Positions 23,330-36,324 are shown, counted from the first letter of the stretch. The stretch: 64,000 bases of DNA from Gnetum montanum (GCA_015680685.1 MNCI01028959.1:193838-257837), one strand, 5' to 3'. Translations and numbers: made by a program. The notes: generated from the letters alone by a model not told the origin.

Positions 23330-24300
23330 TTATAAGGGCATTGGACAGAAAGGCCAAGGTGTACTTCACCCATAGCGATTATTTCTAATCCTTCCAAAAT
23401 TTTGGAATGAGTGAGGCCTACTCTACACAAGCTTATATTCACCATCACCTTCATTGATGATGTTAAAATAAAGCTCATCCCATAGTGCATCTTGTTAAAT
23501 ATTGTTGTCATCATTAGGTTGTTGCTCTTTCTTGGGTTGATGGAATTCATAGTTGGGAGCTTCTTCTTGAAGCTCTACTTCAAATCCTTGATCTACGTCC
23601 ATGTTTTTAATAGTCAAGGGCATCAAATCTTCATCACAAATGATGATTTCATCTCCTTCATAAGGAAGGTGAATCTCCTAGTGAATGGAAGAAGACATGG
23701 CTCACAGCTAAGCTAACCAAGGCCTACCTAGAATAAGGTTAAACCTAGGCATCTCCTCCACCACCAAGAAATCAATGGTTGTAGAGAATTACTCTCCTGC
23801 TAAAAATTCAAAGGAGATAGACACCTTGATAACAACCCTTGATCTGTTGAAGGACTTAAGAGCTATAATGGTTGTAGGCTATATCTACTTTGTTAGGCCT
23901 AACCACTCAATGATGGTACATGGGATGATGTTAGTTGTTTCTCCATCACTAACATGCACTTAATGCACTTTGAATTTTCCCACACATATGGTTATAAACA
24001 TAAGATCCTTGGTTACTTTGCCATTTTGGAGGTTAACCTTGATTTCGCTATGGTGAAATGCTAGGGGTATTGACTTCTCCTCCTTTGGTGACAAAGGGAC
24101 CAACACTACATGGATGGCTTTCTCATTAGCAAGAATGTGCTCACTAATGGGGATAGAAGTCAACATTTGTACTAACACCTCACAATGTATGGTGGAAATC
24201 ATGATCAAGTCATACAAGCCTAAAGTTGTGTTCTCTTTCTTGAGAGATTACTTAACTTGGTCTATCATACAAAGGAAGTTTTTTTCATTAGCCATGCACT
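23330..24300 (-). pseudogene. Unit C aspartic protease region
   Basis: The minus strand reads VHVSDGETTNIIPCTIIEWL, then VVIKVSISFEFLAGE, TTIDFLVVEEMPRFNLILGRPWLA. This matches the flap and hhLGRPWL ends of Tat-type proteases. The usual DGGSS-like active site is represented only by SDGETTNI, so the catalytic Asp is uncertain. The frame runs on through MKVMVNISLCRVGLTHSKIL to a stop near 23331. Downstream, the pol domains are absent. Confidence 0.75.
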
Positions 24301-26985
24301 TGTCATCTTCTTTGTGCTTTACTTCCTTCATGCATCCCAAAAGGTGAACTTGGCCTTAGGTTTATGGTTGCATGGGCTTTTCCTCATTGTTCGGAATAAA
24401 GGTTTTGGTATTCTCCTATGGCTTGTTGGTTGAAAATGGTTGGGCAAAGGAGGCCATGGGCATAGTCAATATGGGAGTGAAATTCAAGGATCCACTTCCT
24501 TTCATGCCTACGTGTGCTTGTCACCCTTGTCACTAGGATTTTTCTTATGCCTATTCCTTTTCTTGGATGACATCTTTTGGTTGTTGACCATTAGTTGTGA
24601 GGAGGAGGTAGTAGCATTAACCACCATGAGAGGTAATTGTGTAGTTTTTTGGGATATGGCTAGTGGAGTTGTATTAGGTTGGGACACCTTGATGACAAAA
24701 GGTTTCCTTAAAGATACTTATGATGGTAACCTTATGAAAAAGGGGGATCTTAAGTTGGTAGAAGTTGAAGAAGCCCTTTCATTGTAAAGGGGTACTTGGG
24801 TCATGAATGGTTCTCTTGAGGGTCTATGATCATCATCAATGTTAAACGTTAAAATGACATAAGGATTGTCATTAGCATTCAATAGGTCTTTGTAGACCTA
24901 CATTAATTAATTTTGTTGTTGGAAATGGTTGGAAGCATCTAAGACCAACTAAACCCTATCTATCATCCTCTATAGGTCATCCTTCAACATAAGGCAAAAG
25001 TCCATGTGATGATTAGGCATTTGGTGATAATGGTAAAAGCAGTATTTTTTGAAGTACCTAGGTAGTTTTGGATCATCCTTTGTAGCTAAAGTGGTGTCCT
25101 TGGATATTTTTCATAGCCTTTTGTGCTTCTTTCAAGTGGCTTTGGTCATCTGTTTTTATTGCATGTGCCCACTCTTCAATAGTTCATTTAGCACCTTAGA
25201 TGGTTTCAAAGGTAAGGTAGTGTACTTACTACAATATCTTTATTTAAAATTTTCCTAGTTGCAGTTGATGCAGTGGCCTCAAAGTTTAATGGTTGGTTAT
25301 TATTATCATTAATGGGGGCCTTGGGTGGATTGGCCCTTGGCCCCTAGTTTGTGATCTTTGCTTCTTTGGTTGCAGTTGCTACAGTCATGTTGTTTTGTTT
25401 GCCTTTTTTCTTGTCCCTCCATGTATGTTTATTTTTATATGCTATGTAGATTAGATCATGACTAGCCTCCATAGCATCTTCTATGTTTTTGATTTGAGAA
25501 AATTCTTGACTAAGGGATTATCGGTCAAGATAGTAAATTTTTGAATTAATAAAGTCATTTACTATCCCCTTAAATATGTCCAAAATGTGGGCCTCAGCTA
25601 TGGACTCTAGTATTTTATATAGTAGTCCATTCCAATGTTGGATGAACTTTTGTACAGGCTCAAGCAATCACTACTTGACCTTCATGAGTTTGTCAAGCAT
25701 GGTATTAGGATACAAGTTATACTTGAAGTGGCTGACAAACTATGCTATCAAGTCCTCTAGGAAGGATATGGATCATCTAGGCAATGCATAATACCAATTG
25801 AGTGCTTTTCCAGTTAGGGACATAGGAAAAATCCTCATGATGATATGAAGCCATGGCTATAAGAGTAAGCACTTGGATTGAAAGGTGATAAGGTGAGCAT
25901 AAGTATTACCTTCTTCATTATACTTGCTAAATTGGAAAATAGGGACACTAGGAGGAAGTGTCAAGGGTGGGACTATAGGACTAATGGGATCATCTTGATA
26001 GAAGTCCATAATCTTGATAGTTTGTGAAGTAGAGGCTTGAAGCCCTTTCAACTCCTTTGTCAGGTCCTAGATTATTTGGAAGGCCTAATCCAAGCCCTGT
26101 AGTGCTCCTATTGGTTGTGGATCTTGCACATACATTTTTCACATTTGCTATGAGGCCTAAGGCCTCACTATGAAAAGTGGTTGCATTATGGTTGTAGCTT
26201 GTGGACCAAACAAGGAAAAGGATGTTTGTACTAGTACTTGAGGCATAAATAGAATAAAGTGGATGTGTGATTCCTAATTTGCTTAGGGCCCCATGGTGAA
26301 TCCAATATTAGCAAGTATGGGGCTTGTGGTGGCGAAAACCACCATTGATGGTTGCACAAATTAAGGGTATGTAGCAAATGAAATTGACACGTTATTTTTT
26401 ATTGATTATGAAATTGTTTGGATTTGATGAGGGGCTATGACTAGTGTGGAACTAACCATAGTAGGGTAGGAGGGAGTAAAAGATGGTGGCATCATGCTCA
26501 TGGAGAAAAAAAAGACATTAGAGGAAGGCACTATGACCTTGGAGGATGTTCATTGCAATAACCCTCTCAGGATGTTTTGGGCTCAAATTCTACCCTGAAC
26601 TCATCCTCCTCTTCTTGTTCATCCTCTAAGCTATATTTGTGATCATAATCAATTAGGCTAGGATGCTAGACTAGACATTATTAAGGAAAATTTTATCATA
26701 CAAGGAAGGGATATACTCCTTCCCACCTTAGTATATAAGCTTAAACTCGCTCTTGGTTATTGCTTCCACACATGGAATCAGCATGCCACCCTACATTTTG
26801 GCATAAATGAAGTTATAATGATCTTCATTTATGGCTGCAAAGTTACAAATTTCTCCTTTGATCCTCAAAGATCACCTAAATTTGATGATAGCAGGGTCTT
26901 TGAGATCATAGACCCTTATGGATTCTTGAATAGAACCTTTGCCAATGAGGGTGAAGGACAACTTGGTGGATTGTTGAAAAGACAT
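24301..26985 (-). pseudogene. Unit C gag
   Basis: The start at 26985 (minus) begins MSFQQSTKLSFTLIGKGSIQ, and unit D has a matching start at 50053 (MSLLQSIKLSL). The capsid-type core lies at about 25400-25950: FQFSKYNEEGNTYAHL, FPMSLTGKALNWYYALPR, then NTMLDKLMKVK and FIQHWNGLLYKI. That is the order seen in plant Ty3 Gag (HL..F, SLTGxAxxWY, F..RW). Later parts are Lys- and Thr-rich. There are many stops, with enough conserved positions between C and D to trust the call. Confidence 0.75.
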
Positions 26986-27089
26986 GGCTATTTTGTCAAA
27001 AATGGCTTAAAACAAGCTCTAAATGATAAAAGTAAATTCCAAAAAATGGAATTCAAGACATTTAAAAGGAAGCAAAGATAACTAAAAAT

Positions 27090-29337
27090 GATGTACTTAC
27101 TAAAAAATGGTAAATAAGGGTAAGGTGGGGTTTACCCCTTTACTCAAAATGGAAAGTTGAAAAAGTTTATGTTAAGCCTCACCTACACTGGTCTCCTAAT
27201 TGCCTTGATGTTGGGTATGATAAGGGAGAAAAATAAGGGGGTTGATATGATGGGAATCTCACACCTTCTAATCCAATGTTGATGGGGGAAGAGGCTAAAA
27301 ACCAAAGTGGAAAGGTGGTATTTTTCCACTAAAATTGGTTTTGGTAGGCTTTCAATTTTCTTAGCCAAGAAAGATGGAGGAAAGCTAACTTCTAGAAGTT
27401 TGGTAGTTCTTGGAAGGGTTACATCACGCACTTTAGAAACTAAAAAAATATTGGCAATGGAGTGGAAATATATCAATGCTAGCTTTGCAGGAAAAATTTC
27501 ATAGCAAGTGATATGAAAAACCACCATCCAACCGCTTGCAACTTTCACATTGCAATTTTGGTCACAAGGGGGAAGGGGCAATGTTGATCTTTCGAAGGTT
27601 TTGGTGGGATGCCAACATTAGCCTTGAAATTCATAGCAACTACAATGAAAATCTTGAAAATCCAAACACTTGCAACTTTTACACTAGGCTTTGATTATAG
27701 GAGGGATGGGTTGCAACATTGGCTTTTGAAGGTTTCAAAGGTTTTAGTGTCAAAATTGTAGATTTTTGTAATAAAAGGCAACATTGGCAATAGGGAAAAT
27801 TGGTTTAGATGTAGAAATTAGGTAGAGGCCCTCCTTCTAGCACTAGAAAATTATTGCGATCAAAAAAATTAATCACTGAAGAAAACTGATGGATCCGGTG
27901 TAGCAATTTTAATCTCGAATCCGAAGGACCTCCAAAAAAATGGGACTTTAGGTGCCCTTGACAATCCAATAGATCAACTAAGAACTAAAAGGGGTTGTAG
28001 AATGTGCTAAAAATAAAATGCAAAAACTAATAATAGATCTAAATAATGCATAGAAAAATAAATGAATATATTTTACACACAAAACCCAAAAAAAATTATT
28101 AAGAAAGAATAAAGAATAAGTTAGAAAAATGTGTACAAATGGTGCCTAAGTGGGTAGTAAGGGGATTCACTTGGATAGGATCCATTGAAGTTAATGCAAT
28201 TAACTCCAAGATCTAGATGTCTTGCCACTCTCGATGCTATCAAACCTCCTATGCTGCTACTCTAAGTTTGTAACTTGCATCACTTCTAGAGATGAGAAAA
28301 GTGAGAAATTTGGCTACTAGGTTGCTCCATGTTGGAGATTACAACTCCAGAATTGTAGTGTTGACACCAAAAGTTGATAAGTCTCATGCTATGATTCTTC
28401 CATGTCAGAGTTCAAGAGAATGTGAGCATGGGAGATTGCAAGAGCTCTTGAGTGCTTGAGAATGCCCTAGTATGAAAATATCAAAGATTGCTTAATCAAA
28501 GGAAAAAATTGATAAACTATTCAAAAATTGTGAAATCAAAAATGTGCTCAACCTCTAAATGACATTTGGGGTTGGCTTTTATAGGTTTTAGGCTGTGAAT
28601 GGGGCTACAAATTGGCGGTCAAATTGTTGAAAATTTCTGCATCATTCAAGTGAGATGGGTTTCCAAATTTAGATGTTTACTATATATAGTAAATGTTTTT
28701 CCCCATGGCCATTCTATTTATTATAAATAGTAATGGGGGCATACCTTCTACACTGGAGATGAATCTTCCATGCTAATCCATTAGTCATGCTTGCTGAAGT
28801 GGCTAGTCAACATTGGAGTGCATGGAATGTTAAAATCTTGCTTTTGTGGCTTCCACACTGGGGGCATGTAATTTCCACATTGAGGGTGGAGCCTCCATGT
28901 TGGGAAAAATTTCATGCTAAGGGGGAAGGTTTTCAAGCTGTGCGTGAAGTCTCCATGTTAGGGAAAATTTTTTAGGTTGAGGGAGAAAACCCCCATCTTT
29001 TCACACTAGGGATAGGTTAGATCTTATCCTTGTAGTTGTTTCTAGCATAGAAAAATGTATACCCCCCATAAAACCCATCAAATTTCCTTTTTGGCATTCC
29101 AAAAGGCATTTTGGACCCTCCAAAGCCAAAATATAGATACTATGTGACCTTTTTCACTTGGGAAATGAGGCTTTGACCACTTATGAGACATTTTTCAGCC
29201 CCAAAAGTATGAAGTATGTGAAATTGCCCACTTCAAATTACAATTTTTACATCTACAATGAAGTTTTGCCTTAGGTTTCATGGGGTGAAAACTATGATTA
29301 AAATTAGTTACAACATGCAAATTTTTCAGGTGTTTCA
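27090..29337 (-). repeat. LTR-like promoter block of unit C
   Basis: This matches 50160-52548 of unit D from end to end. The right end is sharp: both copies read ggtgtttca and then diverge, so on the minus strand the block starts TGAAACACC, a normal TG LTR start. A minus-strand TATA box lies about 750 bp in (28574-28585) and the block leads into gag. The inner border and primer-binding site were not found, so leader sequence may be included. Blocks such as ttccatgttgg and tccacactgg recall the 190-bp array at 14340-17090. Confidence 0.6.
28574..28585 (-). promoter_or_regulatory. Minus-strand TATA box of unit C
   Basis: CCTATAAAAGCC on the minus strand. Unit D has CCTATAAAAACC at the matching place (51742-51753). 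It is the likely promoter of the gag-protease transcript. Confidence 0.55.
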
Positions 29338-32300
29338 ATTATAAATGGAGGCAAGGGACTTCCTTGCATACCTTTGCCAAAAATTTAGTATGATAATGTG
29401 GTCATACTTATCTATAAACATGGTCAGAATCATAGTGGAGATCCTATTACTTAGGATTGCATGGTTGGTTTCTCAATTCATGATTGATGAACCTAAGACT
29501 TGAGCAGAAAGAGAGCTGGTGGAGTTGAAGGATACCACTAGTACATGTTACCTTTTGAATATCTAGAAGTTGCAAGAGCATTCTTGATAAAACATTAATA
29601 ATACTCTAATGGTGACACAAAGAGCCCACTCTCTATTCCAAAATCCTCTAGGCACTATGTACTGATTACAGGTGTAATTATGACTATTGTAGGCTTTAAT
29701 ATTTTGGATTTATTTGGTTTTTTCACCTTTCATAACTTGTCAATTTCACATACTTCTTGAAGGTACAATGTCAATGATCAAGGTTTGATAAAAATAATCA
29801 AATCTTGGTAGTAGCTCACACCACACTGAGTGAATTCACCAAAGGCCCCAAGATCATACATGTTATTTTTTAATAGCTAAGTGGGGAATTTGATGAATGC
29901 CCTACTAAGTTTGACGTTAAATACATGAAGTGTGTGACTATCAAAATAGCACACAACTAGTGGATGGCCCCAAGGCCATTAGAGGTATGGGCATTATTGT
30001 TGAGGATCCTACATGAGCTTCACTCAGCAAGAAGAAGAAAGGTGAGAAAAGGAATAGTTTCTTCTATGTTATACCCAAGGTTTTATGGCTATTTCTATGA
30101 TCTAAAAATAATTTTATTGATTCTAAATATGTACCTTTGACTTACAAGATCTTCCACTTTTTCTAATGTTACTATACCCCTCACTAGATGCTCTACGGAC
30201 ACTCTCATCCTAAAGTTTAGTGATGTGGGACCAATGCAAGGTTGGTTGAGGGGGTAGGCATCTAAGCACATTCAAACAAACATTATGCTTGTAGGTTTTA
30301 TTGAGGCCTTTATGGCACCTAGCACTATCATCCCTTCTATGGAGATGTTGAATGTAATTGACTCCTTTAATGCAAAAGCCAATGTGTTCCATACCATCAT
30401 GCAAGGCATATCAAATATCATTTTCATTAGTGAAGGTAAATTTCATGACTTATTTGATGTTATTACTAACAAGATGATAGTTGCCATCAAACTAGTTAAG
30501 GAGGCTAGCCATCATGTAGAAGTTGAGAAGAGGTTTAGTATCATCAAAGGCCGGTTAGGACTTGTCACTCATAGCTTCACAAATTTTAAAACAAGGGAGT
30601 TCTACCCCTTATTTAGGTCTTGAGCTTTTCCTAACTATTGTTACAAAATAAGGTAATCAGTATTTCCTAGTGATAGATCCTTAAGAAGATCTTGACTAAG
30701 GAGTCTTATTTCAATTGGGCTACTTATTTAGCTATGGGCCTTAGGAAGGAAATCCTCAAACTCCACAAGAACCTCTCCACAAAAATCCACATGCACTATG
30801 CATTCTTTGTAGGTTATCTAAAGAGGTTCACAGAGTTCTTATTTATGAGTTGGAATGGATCATGGATGTGCCAGGACTCAAAATAGCTCTCTAAGCCTTG
30901 GATAAAGCATCTTTATCCAACAACATAGGCTAAGAATGCACCAAATGACATGGGTGATTCACTATATGTGACCACCAAGAACATTGATGTTAGTTAGTAT
31001 GAATCACCTAACAACATGGGGGAGGCTCCTCTAACCTTCCTAGCAAACATCTGATAGCTTAACTATTATGTATCAAGGCTAACAGAATTGCTAGAGCTAG
31101 TTTCAAGTAGCTAGCAGAGGAAGCACCACTAGCCTTAGAGTTACCCTCTAGTCATAATATCTTCTATAAGATCCCTTGGCTAGATTTGGGCATCATAGGT
31201 ACACTTTAACTATGTTTCTAACATTCTTGGCTATGTTATGTTCTATTGCTACATGTGCTAACTTGTGTAATGGGTTATGCCTACAGATCAGTGGTAGAAC
31301 TTAGCAACTCAAGCTACCACTCTAGAAGAGGAGCAAAGATAGGCTAAGAAGGCACATAGACATGCAAAGGAGGTGCGGAGATGTGCGGAGGAGGTGTGGA
31401 GATGTGCTAACTTATATAATTCATTATGCATATAGATCAGTGATAGAACTTAGTAGCTCAAGCTACCACTCTAGAAGAGGAGCAAAGATAGGCTAAGAAG
31501 GCACATAGACATGTAGAGGACGTGTGGAGATGTGCAGCCAAGGAGGAGCAGAGGTGTATAGCTGCTACAATAGAGGAGGAACAAAGGCATGTAGAGAAGG
31601 CACTCTTACAACAACATGAGGCTTAAGGGTTGGCCCACATGGATATGAATGATCTAGGTGCCTTGTTCAAAGAGCTACTACCCAAGGGATCCTTGGTCAA
31701 TATCCCTAATGATGAAGAGGATCCAGGTATGCCTATGTTCTATTCATTATTGCCTATAGTGTTATGTTTTAATTTCTTAGTTCTTACTACCAGATTGTTA
31801 TTAGCCTTTTTGTAGTTCCTAAGCCTCTAGTAGAGGCCTCTACATCCATGTTTTGCATGAAACCATGGGTGGAGGTCCTAGACAAGATAGGGTTCATGCA
31901 CAAGATGATGAAGGACATCATCAGTTAGTTGTAATAAATTTCACCCAAGATCAATAAGAACTACATTTTTCTATGTCTTAGTTATTTTTCTATGATTTAT
32001 GTTTTTGTGTTATGATTAGCTTAGGTTTTATATCATATTTATGATTGTGTTTTTTCTTTAGTTCCATCAATTATGTGCAACCTGGATCAGGACATGGAGT
32101 TTGACTCCCTGCCTAACCTTCCTCCTAATATCCTAAATGTCCCCTTGAAGATGTATGAAACTACCACAAATATAGTAGTTTCATGTACAAAAGCCTCATG
32201 GAAGATTTAGTGGTCCAACAAATTCCTATGGGAGCATGTTGTGATCTTGAAAGAGAAAAATAAGAGGCAAGTTGAGAGAATACAAGACCTTGAGAAACAT

Positions 32301-33070
32301 AAGGCCTTTGTGGAGGCCCAAGTGGCTAACTTAGGAACCTTATGCATCAAGGAGATCATGTGAACCCACTACTAGCACACCATCCATTATAAGGTTCCCC
32401 TTTCCTAGGAGTTTCATGAGCTTTAGATGTAGAGGGACCTAATCTCTCGAATAGTCTAGCATTGGAAGGATTATAGTGCTTGGGTCTTTAAGTGGGATAA
32501 TATACAAAAGGACCACAAGAAAATTATAAGGTCAATCAAGAAGCATACCTAAAGTGGCTAAAGAAGGAGATGACTGAAGAATAGAATAGGGATCTATTCA
32601 TTTAGGGTATTCAGGCTAAGAGTTCTTTCAACCTCTTTGAAAGCACTCTACTAGTGGTTGAGTCTCCTACTTCTTAGATCACTATAGCTATAAATGAGGT
32701 TTCTATAACTACAGTCTCATGGGAGCCACTATCTTGAATAAGTGTAGATAGGACCAACCTCTTCACTTGCATCAATTTTGGAATCATTGATTAGGCTAAT
32801 ATGATGGAAGATCAAATTCTCCAACATTTGGAGATAGGCCTTCATCTTCTTCCTTATAAGTTTGTTATGCTAAATTTCCCATAGGCCTGATGGAATTTAT
32901 GTTTTAGTTTTGCATTTTTTTAAGTCATATTTCTGGCTATTCTAGTTACTAATTGGTTATATATTGTTATGTCATAGGCACCCTACGATGTTGGTGGCCC
33001 CAACGGTGTAGGAGATGATGACAATGATGGTGCACCATCTCCTCCCCCTCTAGATGCTCCTTTAGCATAA
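29338..33070 (+). pseudogene. Antisense extra gene of unit D (second copy)
   Basis: This is homologous block by block to 19508-22697. It starts inside the first conserved exon at the sharp end of the C LTR, so its 5' exons are lost. The first block reads EARDFLAYLCQKFSMIMWSY and later NINNTLMVTQRAHSLFQNP, the FCP1/NIF-like pattern without the catalytic aspartates. Introns keep GT...AG ends at 30042-30148, 31199-31286, about 31727-31813 (absent from copy C, which has a deletion there) and before 32978. The donor after 32888 is now GC. Other conserved parts are MLNVIDSFNAKANVF, AFFVGYLKRFTEFL and a C-terminus GGPNGVGDDDNDGAPSPPP ending at a stop at 33068. Many stops elsewhere. Confidence 0.6.
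31254..31550 (+). repeat. Direct tandem duplication of about 152 bp in the antisense gene of unit D
   Basis: 31254-31400 and 31406-31550 are near-identical. Both contain the intron end (ctacagatcagtg / catatagatcagtg) and the exon start encoding QATTLEEEQR-like sequence. The copy in unit C has a single version. Confidence 0.8.
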
Positions 33071-33370
33071 CCAGATGCATGACGTGATAGCTATTGATAG
33101 CTTTTGTTTAGTTTTTATGTTGGATGACATATGGCCAATGTTGGCCAATGCTTGGGTTGTAGATATTTTAACATTATATTTTATTGTTTTGGCATTCATG
33201 CCACACAATATGGTTATGGCTATTACTATATTATTTGAAACATTTTACATTTTAAGTTTCAATTTTAATTTTGGCTATATGTGTGCTAATTATTTTACTA
33301 CTTCAATATTTTAAGGTTATAAATGTTGAAAATGACTAAGCTATAAGGTTATGGACAGCCACAGGATAGG
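33071..33370. other. Non-coding stretch after the antisense gene of unit D
   Basis: T-rich, similar to 22698-22977. Short open frames occur but none matches between the two copies. Confidence 0.5.
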
Positions 33371-33566
33371 GTTACTTGCTAGTTTAATTCCATGGTAGCC
33401 TGTGATGCTAGTTTAAAGTCTTCGTACATTGTAATGCTAGTTTAAAGCCTTAGCAGACTGTGGTGCCAATTTAAGGCCTTGTCAGGCCATGGGTTTTGCC
33501 AATTTTAGGCCCTAGTAGGTTGTGATTCTTGCTAGTTTTAGGCCATGGTGGGCCCATGTCAAAAGG
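33371..33566. repeat. 29-bp-type tandem repeat, copy 4 (unit D), best preserved
   Basis: Six head-to-tail units: three of 29 bp (gctagtttaattccatggta..., gctagtttaaagtcttcgta..., gctagtttaaagccttagca...), two of 33 bp starting gccaattt, and one ending aggccatggtgggcccatg. Extra 4-bp insertions (tttt, tctt) explain the 33-bp units. Confidence 0.85.
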
Positions 33567-33753
33567 AAATTCATATTTTTTATTGGTTTTCTATTTTAAA
33601 GTTTTATTGGTTTTTTTTATGTTTATAATATGCAAAATAAAGAAAGGCTTTAATAAATAAATAAAAATGCAAATGAAAGGAACACCTTAGGCTACTTGCA
33701 TAAATGAGTAAAATAAAGAACATAAAAATGTATAACTAGTTAGTAAAGAAAAT

Positions 33754-33758
33754 CTAGG
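33754..33758. repeat. Target-site duplication of insertion H (left)
   Basis: CTAGG here is repeated at 46344-46348. Outside both copies the sequence continues the homology to unit C (about 23290), so the duplication marks a real insertion. Confidence 0.85.
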
Positions 33759-34900
33759 TGTTGGCAACCATTTGGGATGTGACCGCCAATGAGTGCCTCA
33801 AATAGGATTTAGGTGTTTGTTCCTCTCTAGCAACACCAAGGCCCAAATACCTCCAAATAGACTCAGTAGTTAAATGTGAGTATGTGTTTTCTATTGTGAA
33901 CATTGAAATAGTTGGGTTGTGTATAAAACTATAACCGACTATCATAAAAGAGATTTGGCCAACTTTGTAAAACACTATGAGTTGTTAGAGATTCTTATTT
34001 TGTTCAACAACTTAGTCTATATGGTTCTTATAATACCCACTTGTAACAAATAGAATTTTGCAAAAACCCTTTGAGCACAACTTTTCGAATCTACTCCTAA
34101 TTTCCCCCAGAGATAGAAAGTTCCACAAGAAAACTAGAAATAGAGCAAGATTAATGAAAAGAAACAGAAAAGAAAGAAAATTTTTGTAAAAACCTCAAAT
34201 ATTTAAGCAAGGTAAATTGATATGAGGAAACACTTCACAATAAATTTATCCCTAATTCAATATCTATGAATTATTCAAATTTTTTTAGGCTCAAACAAGC
34301 AATTTCTTAAAGATAATCCTATTATACTACCCAAATTTGCTATGTAAACCACCACATATGAGTCTTTATTTTGGCTAGATAATAGTTGTCAACGATTGCA
34401 TACAACAAAGCTTTCAAAGATTTTCCAACTTCTAATTAAAATACCAAGGGAATATACTTCAAAAATCAAAAAGCTATTTCATTCCTATCAAAATACCAAA
34501 GATTATCTAGAATCCTCTAAACTATTGAATTCCTCAACTGGCTTGTCTATAGCAAAGACTCTCTTATAGCAATCCTAATAGAAACCTTAAAAATTGCATA
34601 ATAATAAACTTTTCTATTAAATTTCTCTTAAGGCTTTCTAACATGAGCTCTTCTAGGGAAAATCTTAATAGGAGTCTACTATCATGCAACAAAGAACTAT
34701 AAAAGAAATCTAAAAATCCCAAATTTAAATGCCAAATATGATACTACCTAAACCACTAGCTAAGCAGCAAAACAAAATAGGAAAGAATGAATTCACAAGA
34801 CTAAAACAAAGTGGCTAAAACAATGTCTTTAGCAAACCATCTTACAAGTATCTTCAAATTTCTTTTTCTCCAAAAGCCCCTCTTCATTTCTACCTTTGAA

Positions 34901-34912
34901 GCCTTTTTATAG
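34901..34912 (-). promoter_or_regulatory. TATA box in insertion H
   Basis: CTATAAAAAGGC on the minus strand, followed in transcript sense by a purine-rich leader. It supports reading H as an LTR with promoter. Confidence 0.45.
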
Positions 34913-36324
34913 TGGCTTTAGGTAGTTACAATAATCATGAGAGGAGTGACAAATATCTAATCTTAACCACCTAAGGAGTTATAACTTCCATGGAATGCTA
35001 TGAGAATTTTAAGCCATATTTTGCAAGTGCCTTTTTGGTAATGGAAAATCAAAATCAAATACAAATATCTTAGAGTTTTATTTGTAACTACCCTAAGGAG
35101 TTACAACTTTCCATGAGAAGCTACAACTTCTAAATAAATAAAATCTATATTTGACAAGTATTATGAGGGTAATTATCCAATGAATATAAAGCATTTGAAC
35201 TTTGATTGTCCCTATATTTTGCACCTATCACCACAATTCAAAGATCATACAATTACACAAACAAAGACAAGAAATGTGTTTGTAATATCTATCCATATTT
35301 CTTGTGTGTGGGACTCATGGACTACTCTCTACCTAGGACTGACTAATGTCCCTTCAAATTATTTGCAAGTTGAATAATTTGATGCTACAAAAATTATTAA
35401 AATAAACTATAGAAGGTATATCATTTTTCAAACACTCCATCCCATGATAACCATATGCGTTGAGTGCTTTCCACTGTAGAACCAAAACCCTACTGCTGCA
35501 TTTGGTTTTGTTTCCATATGGTGCTTTGTGTAATCTATAAAATAAATAGCAATGGTAACCATGATCTACTAGCAACTATGATGTTGTGCACTACCCAAAT
35601 TCAAGCCACATACCCACTTCTTGTAGCTCCAATGTTAGCAGTATAGTTGGAAGTCGAGGTGGTTTTCTAGTTAGCACAGCAAGCTCTGTTGGTGTCATTC
35701 TAGGCATACTTTGTGGAGCATGATCATTGTAGCAATTGAGAAGAAACCCCAGTCTTTTCTAGCATTGATGTTATGACCATTGGTATTCTAAGCATCTATA
35801 GATTTTCCAATTTAGGGCTTCTTCATCACTATCTATTCATGCAAAATATTCATAAAAAAATTCTTGCTTGCCACTCTGGTATTTTTTTGAAATTTTTTTT
35901 TACTATATCAATAATAATTTCTCTCATTTTTCATCATCCTTGATGATTCCAACATATTTGTATTTGCGTTTTATTAGTGTTGGGGTATATAAAATCTATA
36001 GGACTAACATTTTTACGTTTGAAATCTTTTTCGAAGCTAAGATGACTTTTGAAAATTGCTAGAGAAAGTATCACTCATGATTTTAAATGTGACCAGTTGT
36101 GGTTGCCCTATTTGTTGATTGAGTTCATATGTACAAGTTGAGTTTTTCTTCATATTTCCTTGCATACCTTTGTGATTCAAACTACTTTACATCTTGTATG
36201 GCTCTAGCTTGTTTCTTATTACTACTAGTAAAATATTAAATTATAGCCTTGGTATTACATCATCAAGAATAGGCGTACTACAACTACCCTTGAAGAGCAC
36301 CTCAACATGGAGACTGAGGAATAT

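Noticed and set aside
27885-27930. tRNA-like T-arm (gattcgag) or primer-binding site in the C leader
   Set aside because: Only a few bases fit, no acceptor stem or CCA complement is seen, and the matching place in unit D does not conserve it.
33371-33566. Possible CRISPR-like repeats
   Set aside because: Units are head to tail with no unique spacers, degenerate, and embedded in plant retroelement DNA. It is an ordinary tandem repeat.
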